This document shows, in pieces, positions 20,540-32,908 of a stretch of 64,000 nt of DNA (position 1 is its first letter; the number at the start of each line of letters is the position of its first letter). The notes beneath the pieces are model-generated. The model did not search any database. It saw only the letters and a list, made by a program, of their open reading frames with translations, and was not told the origin of the DNA. The stretch is from Solimicrobium silvestre (lineage in GTDB: Bacteria > Pseudomonadota > Gammaproteobacteria > Burkholderiales > Burkholderiaceae_D): assembly GCF_002976435.1 (NCBI RefSeq), contig NZ_PUGF01000004.1, forward strand, positions 186,001 to 250,000, written 5' to 3'. The position numbers and the translations under genes were made by a program.

Positions 20540-21197
20540 AGCTCAACATGTAACCTAAGCCGCGTAAGGTAATGATTTGCGCACCGGAATGATCGATTTT
20601 TTTTCGTAGCCGCAAGATGTAAATTTCTAGCGCTTTGGGCGATATGGAATCATTTAACGTACATAAACTATTGGCCAGCTGTTTTTTATCGACCGTCTTA
20701 CCTGCCTGACGCATCAATGCTTCTAAAACAGCGTGTTCTCGCGGTGTTAAATTAAGGTCAAAGGACTGGCTGCTGAAGATTTTTGAATTGCTGTCGTAGC
20801 GTAAATTACCGCAAGAAATAATCGGATTTAATTTGCCGCTAGCACGTCGCAACAATGAACGTATGCGCGCTTCTAATTCGGCAATATCAAACGGCTTGGC
20901 TAAATAATCGTCTGCGCCTAAATTTAAATTTTCAACCATGTCACCAAGCGCGGCAGAGGCGCTAATAATCAATACCGGCACTTCATTATTTTTACTGCGC
21001 AAATTTTTTAAGATCGTTTGACCATTGATTTTTGGCAAGGTGATATCTAACAAAATCGCATCGTAACATTGCGTCCTCAACAGCAACATGGCCTCTTCTC
21101 CGCTAAATGCCTGTTCAATCGTGTAGCCAGAAGCCTGCAAAAGGCGCGTTAGCCAAGTTGATAATTCACGATTATCTTCAACTAATAGTAGTTTCAT
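20523..21197 (-). CDS. OmpR-family response regulator (TctD-like)
   Basis: The 224-residue protein has a receiver domain with the acidic pair E7-D8, phosphoacceptor D51 (ILLDITLPKINGQ) and lysine in LAKPFD, followed by a winged-helix DNA-binding domain (LTPREHAVLEALMRQ, ISPKALEIYILRLRKKI, GLGYML). It is transcribed with the interrupted TctE-like kinase and divergently from the ABC transporter genes, which it probably controls. If the kinase is truly broken, this regulator has lost its partner or relies on another phosphodonor. Confidence 0.93.
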   Translation of the reverse strand: MKLLLVEDNRELSTWLTRLLQASGYTIEQAFSGEEAMLLLRTQCYDAILLDITLPKINGQTILKNLRSKNNEVPVLIISASAALGDMVENLNLGADDYLAKPFDIAELEARIRSLLRRASGKLNPIISCGNLRYDSNSKIFSSQSFDLNLTPREHAVLEALMRQAGKTVDKKQLANSLCTLNDSISPKALEIYILRLRKKIDHSGAQIITLRGLGYMLSYVQTT

Positions 21198-21234
21198 CTT
21201 GCATCACTCCAATCCAGCTATGCACTTCAATAAT

Positions 21235-21251
21235 TTATTATTAAATAATAA
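21235..21251. promoter_or_regulatory. AT-only palindrome in the regulator/transporter divergent spacer
   Basis: A perfect 17-base palindrome TTATTATTAAATAATAA lies in the 182-base region between the response regulator and the substrate-binding protein gene. It may be an operator for the TctD-like regulator or simply part of an AT-rich promoter. Confidence 0.3.
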
Positions 21252-21379
21252 CTAATTGTAGGCCAATTGAAGGCTTGTACCTGCTACATTCATTTTGGCG
21301 TTATCAAATAACGTTGCTGCGCATCCCAGCGTGTCTTTACCAATAGCATTAAATACGAAACAAAATAACGGAGATCAAA

Positions 21380-22396
21380 TTGACCAAACTTCCTAAGTTA
21401 TCAACGTTTTTAAAATCGCTTTTCACATTAATCATGTTCGCCATCAGCACCAACAGTATCAGCGCTGAAAAAATCATTCTCATCGTTGGTGGAATGGAAA
21501 AGCAAATCTATTTACCAGTGAAATTAGCTGAGCGATTAGGCTACCTAAAGGAAACTGGTCTGGACATCGAATTACTGAGCGAGCCATCCGGCGTAAATGC
21601 AGTGACTGAAATGCTTTCTGGCGCCGCGCAAGGCGTGGTCGGTTTTTATGATCACACCATTGATTTGCAAGCGCGCGGCAAACAAGTGCAATCCGTCGTT
21701 CAATTCAGCCAGGCACCTGGCGAAGCGATTTTGGTATCTAAAACAGCATCAGCACACATCAAATCACCTGCAGACTTCAAAGGGAAAACGCTAGGTGTAA
21801 CGGGGCTTGGTTCTTCGACTAATTTTTTAACCCAATTTTTGGCCTCAAAATATGGCGTTAAAAATAGTGAATATACGACCTTACCAGTCGGTTCTGGATC
21901 AACCTTTATTGCTGCGATGACGCAAAAAAAGATTGATGCCGGCATGACCACAGAACCAACCATTTCACGCTTAACCTCCACCGGAGCGGCGTCTATTCTA
22001 GTAGATTTGCGTACACTCAAAGCCACCGAAGCAGCACTCGGGGGCGCGTATCCCGGTGCGTGTTTATATATGCCAACTGCTTGGGTTAATTCACACAAAG
22101 AACAGGTTCAAAAAATTGTCACAGCATTTGTAAAAACCTTAGCCTACATCCAGACACATAGTGCGCAGGAGATTGCCGACATGATGCCGCCCGATTATTA
22201 CAAAGCCAATAAACAGCAATACATTGATTCGCTTTCAGCAAGTAAAGACATGTTTACTGCCGACGGTATCATGCCTGAATCTGGTCCAGCTACAGTACTT
22301 AACGTATTGAATGGCTTTAACAAAGCCGTGCAAGGGAAAAATATTAATTTATCCAATACTTACACCACTGAATTTGTTAAAGCGGCACGCAAATGA
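21380..22396 (+). CDS. ABC transporter substrate-binding protein, NitT/TauT (NMT1/SsuA) type
   Basis: The 338-residue protein has a signal peptide (cleavage after SISA near residue 30) and a periplasmic binding domain resembling the sulfonate/nitrate/thiamine-precursor group: VGGMEKQIYLPVKLAERLGYLKE, then GKTLGVTGLGSSTNFL. It starts with TTG at 21380, supported by GGAG six bases upstream. It is followed by the ATPase (four-base overlap) and the permease, so this is a complete importer. The ligand cannot be inferred; taurine, other sulfonates, nitrate-like or pyrimidine ligands are all possible. Confidence 0.88.
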   Translation: MTKLPKLSTFLKSLFTLIMFAISTNSISAEKIILIVGGMEKQIYLPVKLAERLGYLKETGLDIELLSEPSGVNAVTEMLSGAAQGVVGFYDHTIDLQARGKQVQSVVQFSQAPGEAILVSKTASAHIKSPADFKGKTLGVTGLGSSTNFLTQFLASKYGVKNSEYTTLPVGSGSTFIAAMTQKKIDAGMTTEPTISRLTSTGAASILVDLRTLKATEAALGGAYPGACLYMPTAWVNSHKEQVQKIVTAFVKTLAYIQTHSAQEIADMMPPDYYKANKQQYIDSLSASKDMFTADGIMPESGPATVLNVLNGFNKAVQGKNINLSNTYTTEFVKAARK

Positions 22397-23169
22397 AAAA
22401 AATCGCGATCGAACTGACCAACGTCAGCCGTAAATTTATTAGTCCAACAGGCGTATCCACTTTAGCGTTACATGACTTTAGCATGACGCTGCATGAAGGT
22501 GATTTTTGCGCCATTGTTGGCCCAACCGGCTGCGGCAAATCCACCGCGCTGGGCATGATTACCGGCTTAAGCCCACCCTCTTCCGGCACGGTGCGCGTGT
22601 TTAATCAACCGGTCACTAAAATTGATCCCAATATTGGCTTTGTTTTTCAGGCTGATGCGGTTTTTCCCTGGAAGAATGTCATCGACAACATCTCGATCGG
22701 GCCGATTTATCGCGGAACTAACAAAAGGGAAGCAAAAGACAAAGCAGCGGAATGGGTACGGCGTGTTGGGTTGTCCGGTTTTGAATATCATTATCCTCAT
22801 CAATTATCAGGCGGTATGCGCAAGCGCGTGGCACTGGCACAAACATTTATTAACGAACCAAAAATCTTGTTAATGGATGAACCTTTTTCTGCTTTGGACG
22901 TACAGACGCGCGCGTTAATGCAAGATGAATTATTGGGACTCTGGTCTGAAAATAAGGCCTCTGTCGTCTTTGTTACGCATGATATTGAAGAGGCAATTGC
23001 CTTGGCCGATCGGGTAATCGTGCTCACCAAAGGGCCAGGCAAAATTAAAAGCAGTTACGAGATAAACCTGCCACGCCCGCGTGATGTTTCTACCGCCCGC
23101 TACTCAACCGAATTTATTAATTTATCTAAGCAAATTTGGTCTGATTTAAAAGACGAAGTTCATATTTAG
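22393..23169 (+). CDS. ABC transporter ATP-binding protein (SsuB/TauB-like)
   Basis: This 258-residue ATPase powers import through the neighbouring permease. Walker A is GPTGCGKST, the Q-loop is FVFQADAVFPWKNV, the signature is LSGGMRKRVALAQ, Walker B is ILLMDEPFSALD and the switch histidine is in VFVTHDIEEAIALADR. The ATG overlaps the preceding stop (ATGA), indicating coupled translation. Confidence 0.95.
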   Translation: MKKIAIELTNVSRKFISPTGVSTLALHDFSMTLHEGDFCAIVGPTGCGKSTALGMITGLSPPSSGTVRVFNQPVTKIDPNIGFVFQADAVFPWKNVIDNISIGPIYRGTNKREAKDKAAEWVRRVGLSGFEYHYPHQLSGGMRKRVALAQTFINEPKILLMDEPFSALDVQTRALMQDELLGLWSENKASVVFVTHDIEEAIALADRVIVLTKGPGKIKSSYEINLPRPRDVSTARYSTEFINLSKQIWSDLKDEVHI

Positions 23170-23176
23170 GATCCCC

Positions 23177-24049
23177 ATGACAACACCTTTTACACCCACG
23201 CCACCCCTTCCTTCTTCAACAACGGGAAAAGAGGAATTACAGGCAATTGCCAAAGCCAACAAACATCATCGTCTGGTTATTTTTCTACGTTTTGCCGTAG
23301 CGATTGTCACTCTAGCCACTTGGGAATTCGCTGTTCACGTTGAATGGCTGGATGGCTTCTTTTTCTCACGCCCTTCGAGCATTATTGAGCAACTTTTTAT
23401 TTGGATAACTGAAGGCACCGAGCAAGGACCACTATGGAAAGAATTAATGGTGACGCTCGAAGAAACGATATTAGGCTTTTTGATTGGTAGTTTTCTGGGC
23501 ATCTTTTTCGGTATTGCACTAGGCCGAAATAAGCTGATGTCAGATGTATTTAGCATCTACATCAAAATCGCCAATGCCATTCCGCGGATTGTGCTGGGTT
23601 CTATTTTTATCATTATGTTTGGATTAGGCTTAGGTTCAAAAATTGCGCTGGCCGTTGTCATGGTATTTTTTGTGGTTTTTGGCAATGCATTTCAAGGTGT
23701 ACGTGAAGCCGATAAAAACTTAATCGCCAATGCCTATATTCTGGGTGCCAATAAACGGCAGGTTACTTTTTCAGTCATCTTTCCTTCTGCATTGACATGG
23801 ATTTTAGCTAGCTTACATGTCAGTTTTGGCTTTGCTCTGGTTGGCGCTGTAGTTGGGGAATTTCTAGGCGCAAGGCACGGCATAGGCCTGCTGATCGCCA
23901 CCGCGCAAGGCACATTTAATGCGGCAGGCGTTTTTGCAGCGATGATTATTTTGGCGGTGGTAGCGCTTGTGGCGGAATATCTCTTAACTGCGCTTGAAAA
24001 TAAATTATTGAAATGGCGGCCTACGCAATTTGTTGAGCATGGGATGTAA
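23177..24049 (+). CDS. ABC transporter permease (SsuC/TauC-like)
   Basis: The 290-residue inner-membrane protein has about six hydrophobic segments and the binding-protein-dependent transport permease loop near GANKRQVTFSVIFPSALTWIL that contacts the ATPase. The family fits NitT/TauT permeases. It follows the ATPase by seven bases. Downstream is a bidirectional terminator shared with convergent rpoC. Confidence 0.93.
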   Translation: MTTPFTPTPPLPSSTTGKEELQAIAKANKHHRLVIFLRFAVAIVTLATWEFAVHVEWLDGFFFSRPSSIIEQLFIWITEGTEQGPLWKELMVTLEETILGFLIGSFLGIFFGIALGRNKLMSDVFSIYIKIANAIPRIVLGSIFIIMFGLGLGSKIALAVVMVFFVVFGNAFQGVREADKNLIANAYILGANKRQVTFSVIFPSALTWILASLHVSFGFALVGAVVGEFLGARHGIGLLIATAQGTFNAAGVFAAMIILAVVALVAEYLLTALENKLLKWRPTQFVEHGM

Positions 24050-24100
24050 CTATTCTATTTTCCTCATAGAACGAATCGCTGATATTCAAATCAGAAAACA

Positions 24101-24135
24101 AAAAAGCGACGCCTTATTAAGACGTCGCTTTTTTT
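24101..24135. terminator. bidirectional terminator between the ABC permease and rpoC
   Basis: AGCGACG at 24105-24111 pairs with CGTCGCT at 24123-24129, extended inward by CCTTA/TAAGA including a G-U pair. A-runs precede and T-runs follow the stem, so it can end transcription of both the permease (plus) and rpoC (minus). Confidence 0.85.
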
Positions 24136-24163
24136 ACTACTTCACCAAGAAGCGCTTAAAGAA

Positions 24164-27100
24164 TTAAGCGTCGCCTTCAGTGATGTCACTTGTGCTAGCT
24201 TCAGCGTGAGTGGCAAATGCTGCTTTTTCTGCTTGCAACATGGCAGTGCGTTCGTCTGCTTCCCATGTTTCTTTCAACTTACGGGCGCGGTGATAAGCCA
24301 AACCTGTTCCGGCAGGAATCAAACGTCCAACAATGACGTTTTCTTTCAAGCCGCGCAAGCTATCTTGTTTGCCCATAATCGCTGCTTCAGTCAAGACACG
24401 TGTTGTCTCTTGGAATGACGCTGCAGAAATGAATGAATCTGTCGACAACGATGCTTTAGTAATACCGAGCAAAATATTTTCATATGTAGCTGGGATATTG
24501 CCTGCAGCAACAACGCGATCATTTTCATCCAGCAATTCAGAACGCTCAACCTGCTCACCGACGATGTAATTCGCATCGCCTGGATTCACAACCGTTACGC
24601 GACGCAACATCTGACGCACAATCACTTCAATATGCTTGTCATTGATCTTAACGCCTTGCAAACGGTACACGTCTTGAACTTCTTCAACGATGTAACGCGC
24701 CAACGCTTCAATACCCAACAAACGCAGAATGTCTTGCGGGTCACGCGGACCGTCCACAATCATTTCACCTTTGTTGACTACCTGGCCGTCATGTACCAAC
24801 ACTTGTTTTTCTTTAGCGATCAGGAATTCGTGTTTTTCACCATCCAGATCAGTAATTTCCAAACGTTGCTTACCTTTGGTTTCTTTACCGAAGGCAACCG
24901 TACCGGTTACTTCAGCCAAGACACCAGCGTCTTTAGGCGAACGTGCTTCAAACAACTCAGCAACGCGCGGGAGACCCCCGGTAATATCACGTGTTTTTTG
25001 CGATTCAGTTGGGATACGCGCCAATACTTCACCGACGTGTACTTGCTGTCCGTCTTTCACCATCAACAACGCACCCGGCTGGAAGCTGATCGTTACGGCG
25101 TGTTCTGTGCCGGCGATCTTCACTTCTTGACCTTGTTCGTTCAACAGCTTAACTTGCGGACGCAACAACTTAGTTGCCATACCACGACGTTTCGCATCAA
25201 TCGCAACCAAGGTCGACAAACCAGTTACTTCATCAACTTGCTTAGCAACGGTAACGCCTTCTTCGACGTTTTCAAACTTAACCTGACCGGTGTATTCAGT
25301 AATGATCGGACGAGTCAATGGATCCCAAGTCGCCAAAATAACGCCGGCCTTGATAACCATACCGTCGGTCACTGCCAACGTTGCACCGTAAGGTACTTTA
25401 TGACGTTCACGTTCACGACCGTGGTCATCGGTAATCATGACTTCACCGGAACGGGAAATCACGATCAAGTCACCTTTGCCGTTTGTTACATAACGCATCG
25501 TTGCGGTAAAGCGGATAGTTCCGTTTGACTTGGCTTCGATAGAAGATGCAACAGCAGCACGGGAAGCAGCACCACCAATATGGAAGGTACGCATCGTCAA
25601 CTGGGTACCCGGTTCACCGATCGACTGAGCAGCGATAACACCAACTGCTTCACCGGCATTGACCATAGAACCACGACCTAAATCGCGGCCATAACACATG
25701 GCGCACAAACCGTAGCGTGTGTCGCAAGTTAATGGCGTACGAACTTTAACTTCATCAATACCTAAGCGCTCGATTTCTTCAACTTCGTCTTCGCTCAGCA
25801 ACGTGCCGGCTGGGTACAGAGTTTCTTGCGTATCTGGATTAACAACATCCAACGCAGTAACGCGACCTAAAATCAATTCGCGCAACGGCTCAATAACTTC
25901 ACCACCCTCAACCAGGGCCTTCATCGCGGCGCCGTTGGCTGTACCGCAATCATCGTCAATAACGACCAGATCTTGGGTAACGTCAACCAGACGACGAGTC
26001 AGGTAACCTGAGTTCGCTGTTTTCAACGCAGTATCGGCCAAACCTTTACGAGCGCCGTGAGTTGAAATAAAGTACTGCAACACGTTCAGACCTTCGCGGA
26101 AGTTCGCGGTAATCGGTGTTTCAATAATCGAACCATCCGGTTTAGCCATCAAACCGCGCATACCTGCTAACTGACGAATCTGTGCAGCTGAACCACGCGC
26201 ACCGGAGTCGGCCATCATGTAAATGGCGTTGAATGATTCTTGCGTGCCGGTTGTACCGTCGCGCTTGACGACGTCTTCAACCTTCAGACGTTCCATCATC
26301 GCCTTACCTACGTCGTCACCGGTTTTGCCCCAGATATCAACCACTTTGTTATAACGCTCGCCGGCTGTCACCAGGCCGGATGCATATTGCTGTTCAATCT
26401 GCTTAACTTCTTTTTCAGCAGCAGCGATCAAGGTTACTTTTTGTGGCGGTACCAACATGTCGTCGATACAGATAGAAATACCTGCACGCGTCGCCAAGCG
26501 GAAACCAGATTGCATCAATTTATCGGCAAATACCACTGTCGCACGCAGACCGCATTTACGGAATGAGATGTTGATCAGTTTTGAAATTTCTTTCTTTTTC
26601 AAGGCACGATTCAAGACGCTGAATGGCAAACCTTTTGGAAGAATTTCTGACAAAATCGCGCGACCAATCGTGGTTTCGTAACGAGTAATTGTCTTTTCAA
26701 ACTCACCAGTTTCCAGATTTTTTGGATACTCGGTAATACGTACAGTAATACGGGTAGTCAGTTCCACTTCTTTGTTGTCATAAGCACGAATCACTTCTGA
26801 CACATCCGGGAACATCATGCCTTCGTTCTTACCGTTGATTTTTTCGCGAGTAGCGTAGTACAGACCCAACACGATATCTTGGGAAGGTACGATCGATGGT
26901 TCACCGTTAGATGGGAACAAGATGTTATTTGAAGCCAGCATCAATGTGCGTGCTTCCATCTGTGCTTCTACTGACAGTGGAACGTGAACCGCCATTTGAT
27001 CGCCATCGAAATCGGCATTGAATGCGGCGCAAACCAAAGGATGTAACTGGATCGCTTTACCTTCAATCAGGACTGGCTCAAACGCTTGAATACCTAAACG

Positions 27101-28390
27101 ATGCAAAGTAGGCGCACGGTTCAACATCACCGGATGCTCTTTAATCACATCTTCCAAGATATCCCAAACTACCGGTTCTTGAATCTCAACTAATTTTTTA
27201 GCAGCTTTAATAGTGGTCGCTAAACCCATCAATTCCAATTTATTGAAAATGAATGGTTTGAACAATTCCAACGCCATCAATTTCGGCAAACCGCATTGAT
27301 GTAATTTGAGTTGCGGACCAACCACGATAACCGAACGACCAGAATAATCGACCCGTTTACCCAGCAAGTTCTGACGGAAACGACCGCCTTTACCTTTGAT
27401 CATTTCTGCCAATGATTTCAACGGACGCTTGTTCGCGCCGGTCATGGCTTTACCACGACGACCATTGTCTAACAATGAATCGACCGCTTCTTGCAACATC
27501 CGTTTTTCATTGCGGGTGATGATTTCCGGCGCGCGGAGTTCCATCAAACGCTTCAAACGGTTGTTACGGTTAATAACGCGGCGATATAAATCGTTCAAAT
27601 CGGACGTTGCAAAACGACCGCCATCCAGCGGCACCAATGGGCGCAATTCTGGCGGCAATACCGGCAACACTTCCATGATCATCCAGTCTGGCTTAATACC
27701 AGAACGTTGGAACGCTTCCAGCACTTTTAAGCGCTTGGCGTATTTTTTGATCTTGGCTTCAGATTTGGATTCTTTGAGTTCTACGCGCAGCGTTTCTGCA
27801 TCACGGTCGATATCGATCGAGCGCAATAATTCGCGGATACCTTCTGCACCCATGAATGCGGTGAATTCATCACCGTGCTCTTCGTATTTAGCGGCGTAGT
27901 CATCTTCCGACATGATTTGGCATTTTTTCAGCGGAGTCATGCCGGGATCGGTCACAACATAGGCTTCAAAATACAAAACGCGTTCGATATCACGCAAGGT
28001 CATGTCCAACACCATACCCAAACGGGATGGCAGGGATTTCAAGAACCAGATATGCGCAGTTGGTGAAGCCAATTCAATATGACCCATGCGTTCACGACGC
28101 ACTTTAGTCAATGTAACTTCAACACCGCACTTTTCGCAGATAACACCGCGATGCTTTAAGCGCTTGTATTTACCGCATAAACATTCGTAATCTTTGATTG
28201 GGCCAAAAATTTTTGCGCAGAACAAACCGTCACGTTCAGGCTTAAAAGTACGGTAGTTAATGGTTTCCGGCTTTTTAACTTCGCCGTAGGACCAAGAACG
28301 AATTTTTTCTGGGGAAGCAAGACCAATTTTGATCGCGTCAAATTGTTCATTTTGCTGGACTTGCTTGAATAGATCGAGCAGGGCTTTCAT
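24164..28390 (-). CDS. rpoC: RNA polymerase subunit beta'
   Basis: The 1408-residue subunit carries half of the polymerase active site and the zinc-binding N-terminus ([22 protein letters not shown]). The catalytic Mg-binding loop [16 protein letters not shown] is intact. The start is [18 protein letters not shown]; the length matches E. coli (1407). It is 269 bases after rpoB and is followed by a strong terminator. Confidence 0.99.
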   Translation of the reverse strand: MKALLDLFKQVQQNEQFDAIKIGLASPEKIRSWSYGEVKKPETINYRTFKPERDGLFCAKIFGPIKDYECLCGKYKRLKHRGVICEKCGVEVTLTKVRRERMGHIELASPTAHIWFLKSLPSRLGMVLDMTLRDIERVLYFEAYVVTDPGMTPLKKCQIMSEDDYAAKYEEHGDEFTAFMGAEGIRELLRSIDIDRDAETLRVELKESKSEAKIKKYAKRLKVLEAFQRSGIKPDWMIMEVLPVLPPELRPLVPLDGGRFATSDLNDLYRRVINRNNRLKRLMELRAPEIITRNEKRMLQEAVDSLLDNGRRGKAMTGANKRPLKSLAEMIKGKGGRFRQNLLGKRVDYSGRSVIVVGPQLKLHQCGLPKLMALELFKPFIFNKLELMGLATTIKAAKKLVEIQEPVVWDILEDVIKEHPVMLNRAPTLHRLGIQAFEPVLIEGKAIQLHPLVCAAFNADFDGDQMAVHVPLSVEAQMEARTLMLASNNILFPSNGEPSIVPSQDIVLGLYYATREKINGKNEGMMFPDVSEVIRAYDNKEVELTTRITVRITEYPKNLETGEFEKTITRYETTIGRAILSEILPKGLPFSVLNRALKKKEISKLINISFRKCGLRATVVFADKLMQSGFRLATRAGISICIDDMLVPPQKVTLIAAAEKEVKQIEQQYASGLVTAGERYNKVVDIWGKTGDDVGKAMMERLKVEDVVKRDGTTGTQESFNAIYMMADSGARGSAAQIRQLAGMRGLMAKPDGSIIETPITANFREGLNVLQYFISTHGARKGLADTALKTANSGYLTRRLVDVTQDLVVIDDDCGTANGAAMKALVEGGEVIEPLRELILGRVTALDVVNPDTQETLYPAGTLLSEDEVEEIERLGIDEVKVRTPLTCDTRYGLCAMCYGRDLGRGSMVNAGEAVGVIAAQSIGEPGTQLTMRTFHIGGAASRAAVASSIEAKSNGTIRFTATMRYVTNGKGDLIVISRSGEVMITDDHGRERERHKVPYGATLAVTDGMVIKAGVILATWDPLTRPIITEYTGQVKFENVEEGVTVAKQVDEVTGLSTLVAIDAKRRGMATKLLRPQVKLLNEQGQEVKIAGTEHAVTISFQPGALLMVKDGQQVHVGEVLARIPTESQKTRDITGGLPRVAELFEARSPKDAGVLAEVTGTVAFGKETKGKQRLEITDLDGEKHEFLIAKEKQVLVHDGQVVNKGEMIVDGPRDPQDILRLLGIEALARYIVEEVQDVYRLQGVKINDKHIEVIVRQMLRRVTVVNPGDANYIVGEQVERSELLDENDRVVAAGNIPATYENILLGITKASLSTDSFISAASFQETTRVLTEAAIMGKQDSLRGLKENVIVGRLIPAGTGLAYHRARKLKETWEADERTAMLQAEKAAFATHAEASTSDITEGDA

Positions 28391-28573
28391 CGTTCACTCC
28401 GGTCAAGCGCGCAAATTTACTATGAAATTCACGCTAGTTGGCTGAATAGTGCGGCAAACATTGCTTATCGTCATACCCTGTTCGCATCAACGGGAGAGCC
28501 AGGTCTTACGACACTAGTTCCATTGATACCGGGAACGAAACACAACGCTAACTACAAGCTATCTTAACGACCA

Positions 28574-28596
28574 TCGCCCGAAGTAAATTCGGGCGA
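28574..28596 (-). other. 9-bp hairpin in the rpoB-rpoC spacer
   Basis: TCGCCCGAA (28574-28582) and TTCGGGCGA (28588-28596) form a perfect stem with a five-base loop. There is no U-run on the minus strand. It could be an RNase processing site or help set the rpoB:rpoC ratio. Confidence 0.45.
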
Positions 28597-28630
28597 CAGG
28601 GGTACTACTTTTTTACTTCAAAAAACGTTG

Positions 28631-28660
28631 CTTCAAAAGCCTTATCTTCAAAAGCCTTAT
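28631..28660. repeat. tandem 15-bp repeat at the 3' end of rpoB
   Basis: CTTCAAAAGCCTTAT is present twice, directly adjacent (28631-28645 and 28646-28660), starting at the last base of the rpoB stop region. It probably arose by slippage or short duplication and adds further stop codons after rpoB. Confidence 0.9.
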
Positions 28661-31600
28661 TACTTGCGTTCCAGATCAATATCGATACCCAATGAACGGA
28701 TTTCTTTGACCAACACGTTAAACGATTCCGGCATACCGGCATCAATCACGTGATCGCCTTTGACGAGATTTTCGTACACTTTAGTACGTCCATTTACGTC
28801 ATCCGACTTGACAGTCAACATCTCTTGCAACACATAAGCTGCGCCGTATGCTTCCAGTGCCCAAACCTCCATCTCACCGAAACGCTGACCACCGAACTGG
28901 GCTTTACCACCGAGCGGTTGTTGCGTAACTAATGAGTAAGGTCCAGTTGAACGAGCATGCATCTTATCGTCAACCAAATGGTGCAATTTCAGAACGTGCA
29001 TATAACCAACGGTGACATTACGTTCAAACGATTCACCAGTGCGACCGTCATACAAAGTCACTTGGTTTTTCGATGGCGTCATGCCCAACTGTTTAGCGAT
29101 GTGGTCTGGATAAGCTAAATCCAGCATGCGGCGAATTTCGCCTTCATGAGCACCGTCAAATACTGGCGTTGCAAATGGAACACCGTGTTTCAGGTTATTT
29201 GCCAATTCCAGAATTTCATCGTCGGAGAAACTATCCAAGTCTTCTTTTTTACCTGATTCATTGTAAATAGAAGCCAAGAATTTCCGCAGTTCTTGCATTG
29301 CTGTGTGCGCTTTGAGCATTTCGCCAATACGCAAACCTAAGCCTTTAGCAGCCCAGCCCAAATGCACTTCCAACACCTGACCAACGTTCATCCGTGAAGG
29401 AACACCCAACGGGTTCAATACAACGTCTGCTGGCGTACCGTCTGCCATGTATGGCATATCTTCAATCGGAACAATGCGTGAAACCACACCTTTGTTACCG
29501 TGACGACCCGCCATTTTGTCACCAGGTTGCAAGCGACGTTTAACAGCCAAATACACTTTGACCATTTTCTGTACGCCTGGAGGCAACTCATCACCTTGGG
29601 TGAGCTTGGTACGTTTTTCTTCAAATGCCAGATCAAACTGATGACGTTTTTCAGCGATAGAATCTTTAATAGCTTCCAAAGCAGCAGCAGCATCGTCATC
29701 GGCTGGACGAATATCAAACCAGTGATGGCGGTCTACAGCAACCAGATACTCTTTATCGATTACCGTGCCTTTTGCTAACTTTTGAGGGCCGCCATTAGCT
29801 ACTTTACCGATCAACATACGCTCTAAACGCTCAAATGCATCACCTTCAACAATACGCATCTGATCATTCAGATCAAGGCGATAACGTTTTAATTCGTCAT
29901 CGATAATCTGTTGAGCGCGCTTGTCGCGGGCAATTCCCTCGCGGGTAAATACTTGAACGTCAATAACTGTACCAACCATGCCGGAAGGAACGCGTAATGA
30001 AGTGTCTTTTACGTCAGAAGCTTTTTCACCGAAAATCGCACGCAGCAATTTTTCTTCCGGTGTCAATTGCGTTTCACCTTTTGGTGTCACTTTACCGACC
30101 AACGTATCGCCAGCTGTCACTTCAGCACCGATGTAGACAATACCTGCTTCATCCAAACGCGCTAACTGATTTTCAGCCAGGTTTGAAATATCACGGGTAA
30201 TTTCTTCTGCACCGAGTTTAGTGTCACGAGCAACTACGGACAGTTCTTCAATATGAATCGATGTGTAACGATCATCAGCAACTACTTTTTCTGAGATCAG
30301 GATCGAATCTTCGAAGTTATAACCATTCCATGGCATAAACGCGACCAGCATGTTTTGACCTAAAGCCAATTCACCCAAATCGGTTGAAGCACCATCCGCC
30401 AATACGTCGCCACGCGCCACAACATCGCCAACTTTAACGATAGGACGTTGGTTGATATTGGTGTTTTGATTTGAACGGGTATATTTGATGAGGTTGTAAA
30501 TATCCACACCAACATCACCTGCCGTTGCTTCCGCATCATTGACACGAATAACAATACGGCCAGCATCGATATAATCCACTTTACCGCCGCGCAACGCCTG
30601 AACCGTAGTTCCGGAATCGACTGCAACAGTACGTTCAATACCAGTACCGACTAATGCTTTTTCTGGACGCAAGCAAGGAACTGCTTGACGTTGCATGTTG
30701 GCACCCATCAACGCACGGTTCGCATCATCGTGTTCCAAGAATGGAATTAACGATGCCGCAACAGAAACAACCTGACCAGTTGCCACGTCCATGTATTGAA
30801 CACGTTCTGGCGTTACTAAAATTGTTTCGCCAGCTTCACGTGAAGAAACTAATTCATCGCTTAACTTGCCGTTAGCATCAATCGTCGCATTCGCCTGAGC
30901 GATGATGTAACGACCTTCTTCAATTGCGGACAGATAATCAATTTGCGTAGTGATTTTACTGTCTACCACTTTACGATACGGTGTTTCTAAGAAACCGTAT
31001 TCGTTTAAGCGCGCATACAACGCCAACGAGTTGATCAGACCAATGTTTGGTCCCTCTGGAGTTTCAATCGGGCATACACGACCATAGTGAGTCGGATGCA
31101 CATCTCGAACTTCAAAGCCGGCACGTTCACGTGTCAAACCACCAGGTCCCAGTGCAGAAATACGACGCTTATGCGTGATCTCTGACAATGGATTGGTTTG
31201 ATCCATAAACTGCGACAATTGGGATGAGCCAAAGAATTCGCGAATTGCAGCGGAAATAGGCTTGGAGTTAATCAAGTCATGCGGCATTAAATTGTCGGCT
31301 TCGGCTTGACCTAAGCGTTCTTTAACAGCACGTTCAACACGCACTAAACCAGCACGGAACTGATTTTCCGCCAATTCACCAACACAACGTACACGACGAT
31401 TACCTAAGTGATCAATATCATCCACTTCGCCACGGCCATTACGCAGCTCAACCAGAATCTTAATGACTGCCAATACATCTTCATTGGACAACGTCATCGA
31501 ACCAGTCAATTCTTCACGACCAATACGGCGATTGAATTTCATACGACCAACTGCAGATAAATCATAACGATCTGCGTTGTAGAACAAGCCATTGAATAAC

Positions 31601-32766
31601 GCCTCAACTGAATCTTCAGTTGGCGGCTCGCCAGGACGCATCATGCGATAAATGGCCACTTTAGCGGACATTTGATCAGCAGTATCGTCTGAGCGCAATG
31701 TGTTAGAAATGTAGCCACCTTGATCTAAATCATTGATGTACAAGGTTTGAACATTGCTGACGTTTGCTGTGCGCAAGCTAGCCAATAATTCTTCTGTCAA
31801 TTCATCATTGGCATTAGCAATTATTTCACCAGTTTCAGCGTCGATCACGTTTTTAGCTAAAACGCGACCATATAAGTAATCTTCTGGAACAGAAATATTT
31901 TTGATTTTTGCTGCTTCAATATCACGTACATGACGGCTATTGATACGCTTATCTTTTGCAACGATGACGGTGCCTGATTTATCAGCAATGTCAAAACGTG
32001 CAACTTCACCGCGCAGGTGTTCAGCAACAAATTCCATTTCTGCGCCTTCACGATGCAGAATGAAATTATCAAAGACGAAGAAATTCGCCAAGATCTGTTC
32101 ATTGCTCATGCCAATGGCTTTGAGCAAAATAGTGACCGGCATCTTACGACGACGATCTACCCGGAAAAATAAAATATCTTTTGGATCAAACTCGAAATCG
32201 AGCCATGAACCACGGTAAGGAATAATCCTTGCCGAGAATAATAATTTACCGGATGAATGTGTTTTGCCGCGATCATGTTCAAAAAACACACCAGGTGAAC
32301 GGTGTAATTGGGACACGATCACACGCTCTGTACCATTGATAACAAAAGAACCAGTCGTTGTCATGAGTGGTAATTCACCCATGTAAACTTCTTGTTCTTT
32401 CATTTCTTTGACAACAGGCTTAGTCGGCGATTCTTTGTCCAAGATCACCAAACGTACCTTGGCACGTAATGGTGATGCATAGGTCAAACCACGCTGCTGA
32501 CATTCTTTCACGTCAAAAGCAGGATCTCCCAATACATAGGACAAAAATTCTAATCGCGCAAAACCATTATGCGAAACGATAGGAAAAATGGACGTGAAGG
32601 CAGACTGCAAGCCTTCATTTTTACGTTGTGACGGTACATTGTCAGCCTGTAAAAAGCCCAAATAAGATTCAAGCTGAGTAGCCAGCAAGAAAGGAACGTT
32701 GTGAACGTTGGCGCGTTTCGCAAAAGATTTACGAATACGCTTCTTCTCAGTAAATGAGTAGTGCAT
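28660..32766 (-). CDS. rpoB: RNA polymerase subunit beta
   Basis: The 1368-residue subunit begins [18 protein letters not shown] at 32766 with GGAG six bases upstream; the frame can be extended 13 codons to 32805 but that leader is not conserved. The rifampicin-binding region [20 protein letters not shown] and ISALGPGGL shows no classic resistance change. The C-terminal [19 protein letters not shown] contacts beta'. Confidence 0.98.
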   Translation of the reverse strand: MHYSFTEKKRIRKSFAKRANVHNVPFLLATQLESYLGFLQADNVPSQRKNEGLQSAFTSIFPIVSHNGFARLEFLSYVLGDPAFDVKECQQRGLTYASPLRAKVRLVILDKESPTKPVVKEMKEQEVYMGELPLMTTTGSFVINGTERVIVSQLHRSPGVFFEHDRGKTHSSGKLLFSARIIPYRGSWLDFEFDPKDILFFRVDRRRKMPVTILLKAIGMSNEQILANFFVFDNFILHREGAEMEFVAEHLRGEVARFDIADKSGTVIVAKDKRINSRHVRDIEAAKIKNISVPEDYLYGRVLAKNVIDAETGEIIANANDELTEELLASLRTANVSNVQTLYINDLDQGGYISNTLRSDDTADQMSAKVAIYRMMRPGEPPTEDSVEALFNGLFYNADRYDLSAVGRMKFNRRIGREELTGSMTLSNEDVLAVIKILVELRNGRGEVDDIDHLGNRRVRCVGELAENQFRAGLVRVERAVKERLGQAEADNLMPHDLINSKPISAAIREFFGSSQLSQFMDQTNPLSEITHKRRISALGPGGLTRERAGFEVRDVHPTHYGRVCPIETPEGPNIGLINSLALYARLNEYGFLETPYRKVVDSKITTQIDYLSAIEEGRYIIAQANATIDANGKLSDELVSSREAGETILVTPERVQYMDVATGQVVSVAASLIPFLEHDDANRALMGANMQRQAVPCLRPEKALVGTGIERTVAVDSGTTVQALRGGKVDYIDAGRIVIRVNDAEATAGDVGVDIYNLIKYTRSNQNTNINQRPIVKVGDVVARGDVLADGASTDLGELALGQNMLVAFMPWNGYNFEDSILISEKVVADDRYTSIHIEELSVVARDTKLGAEEITRDISNLAENQLARLDEAGIVYIGAEVTAGDTLVGKVTPKGETQLTPEEKLLRAIFGEKASDVKDTSLRVPSGMVGTVIDVQVFTREGIARDKRAQQIIDDELKRYRLDLNDQMRIVEGDAFERLERMLIGKVANGGPQKLAKGTVIDKEYLVAVDRHHWFDIRPADDDAAAALEAIKDSIAEKRHQFDLAFEEKRTKLTQGDELPPGVQKMVKVYLAVKRRLQPGDKMAGRHGNKGVVSRIVPIEDMPYMADGTPADVVLNPLGVPSRMNVGQVLEVHLGWAAKGLGLRIGEMLKAHTAMQELRKFLASIYNESGKKEDLDSFSDDEILELANNLKHGVPFATPVFDGAHEGEIRRMLDLAYPDHIAKQLGMTPSKNQVTLYDGRTGESFERNVTVGYMHVLKLHHLVDDKMHARSTGPYSLVTQQPLGGKAQFGGQRFGEMEVWALEAYGAAYVLQEMLTVKSDDVNGRTKVYENLVKGDHVIDAGMPESFNVLVKEIRSLGIDIDLERK

Positions 32767-32908
32767 GAACACTCCGTGAGTGACAGGGAAAGATAGAGAA
32801 TTCAAGTTTCAACCAGATTTTTTCTGTACTACGAAGAAACTTCAAGTCTTTATCCTTCGTGCTGTAAGTGGAAAATTACAACTAAGATCGAAACCTAAAA
32901 CGACAAGC

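Noticed and set aside
24206-25528. Long plus-strand open frames inside rpoC, fusA, tuf and rpoB
   Set aside because: They are antisense shadows of highly conserved genes with no supporting ribosome binding sites.
31150-31300. Possible rifampicin resistance changes in RpoB
   Set aside because: The core resistance region matches the sensitive E. coli sequence apart from N518T-type variation, which is common in this group.
32767-32805. 13-codon N-terminal extension of RpoB
   Set aside because: The upstream codons are not conserved and GGAG is correctly spaced from ATG 32766.
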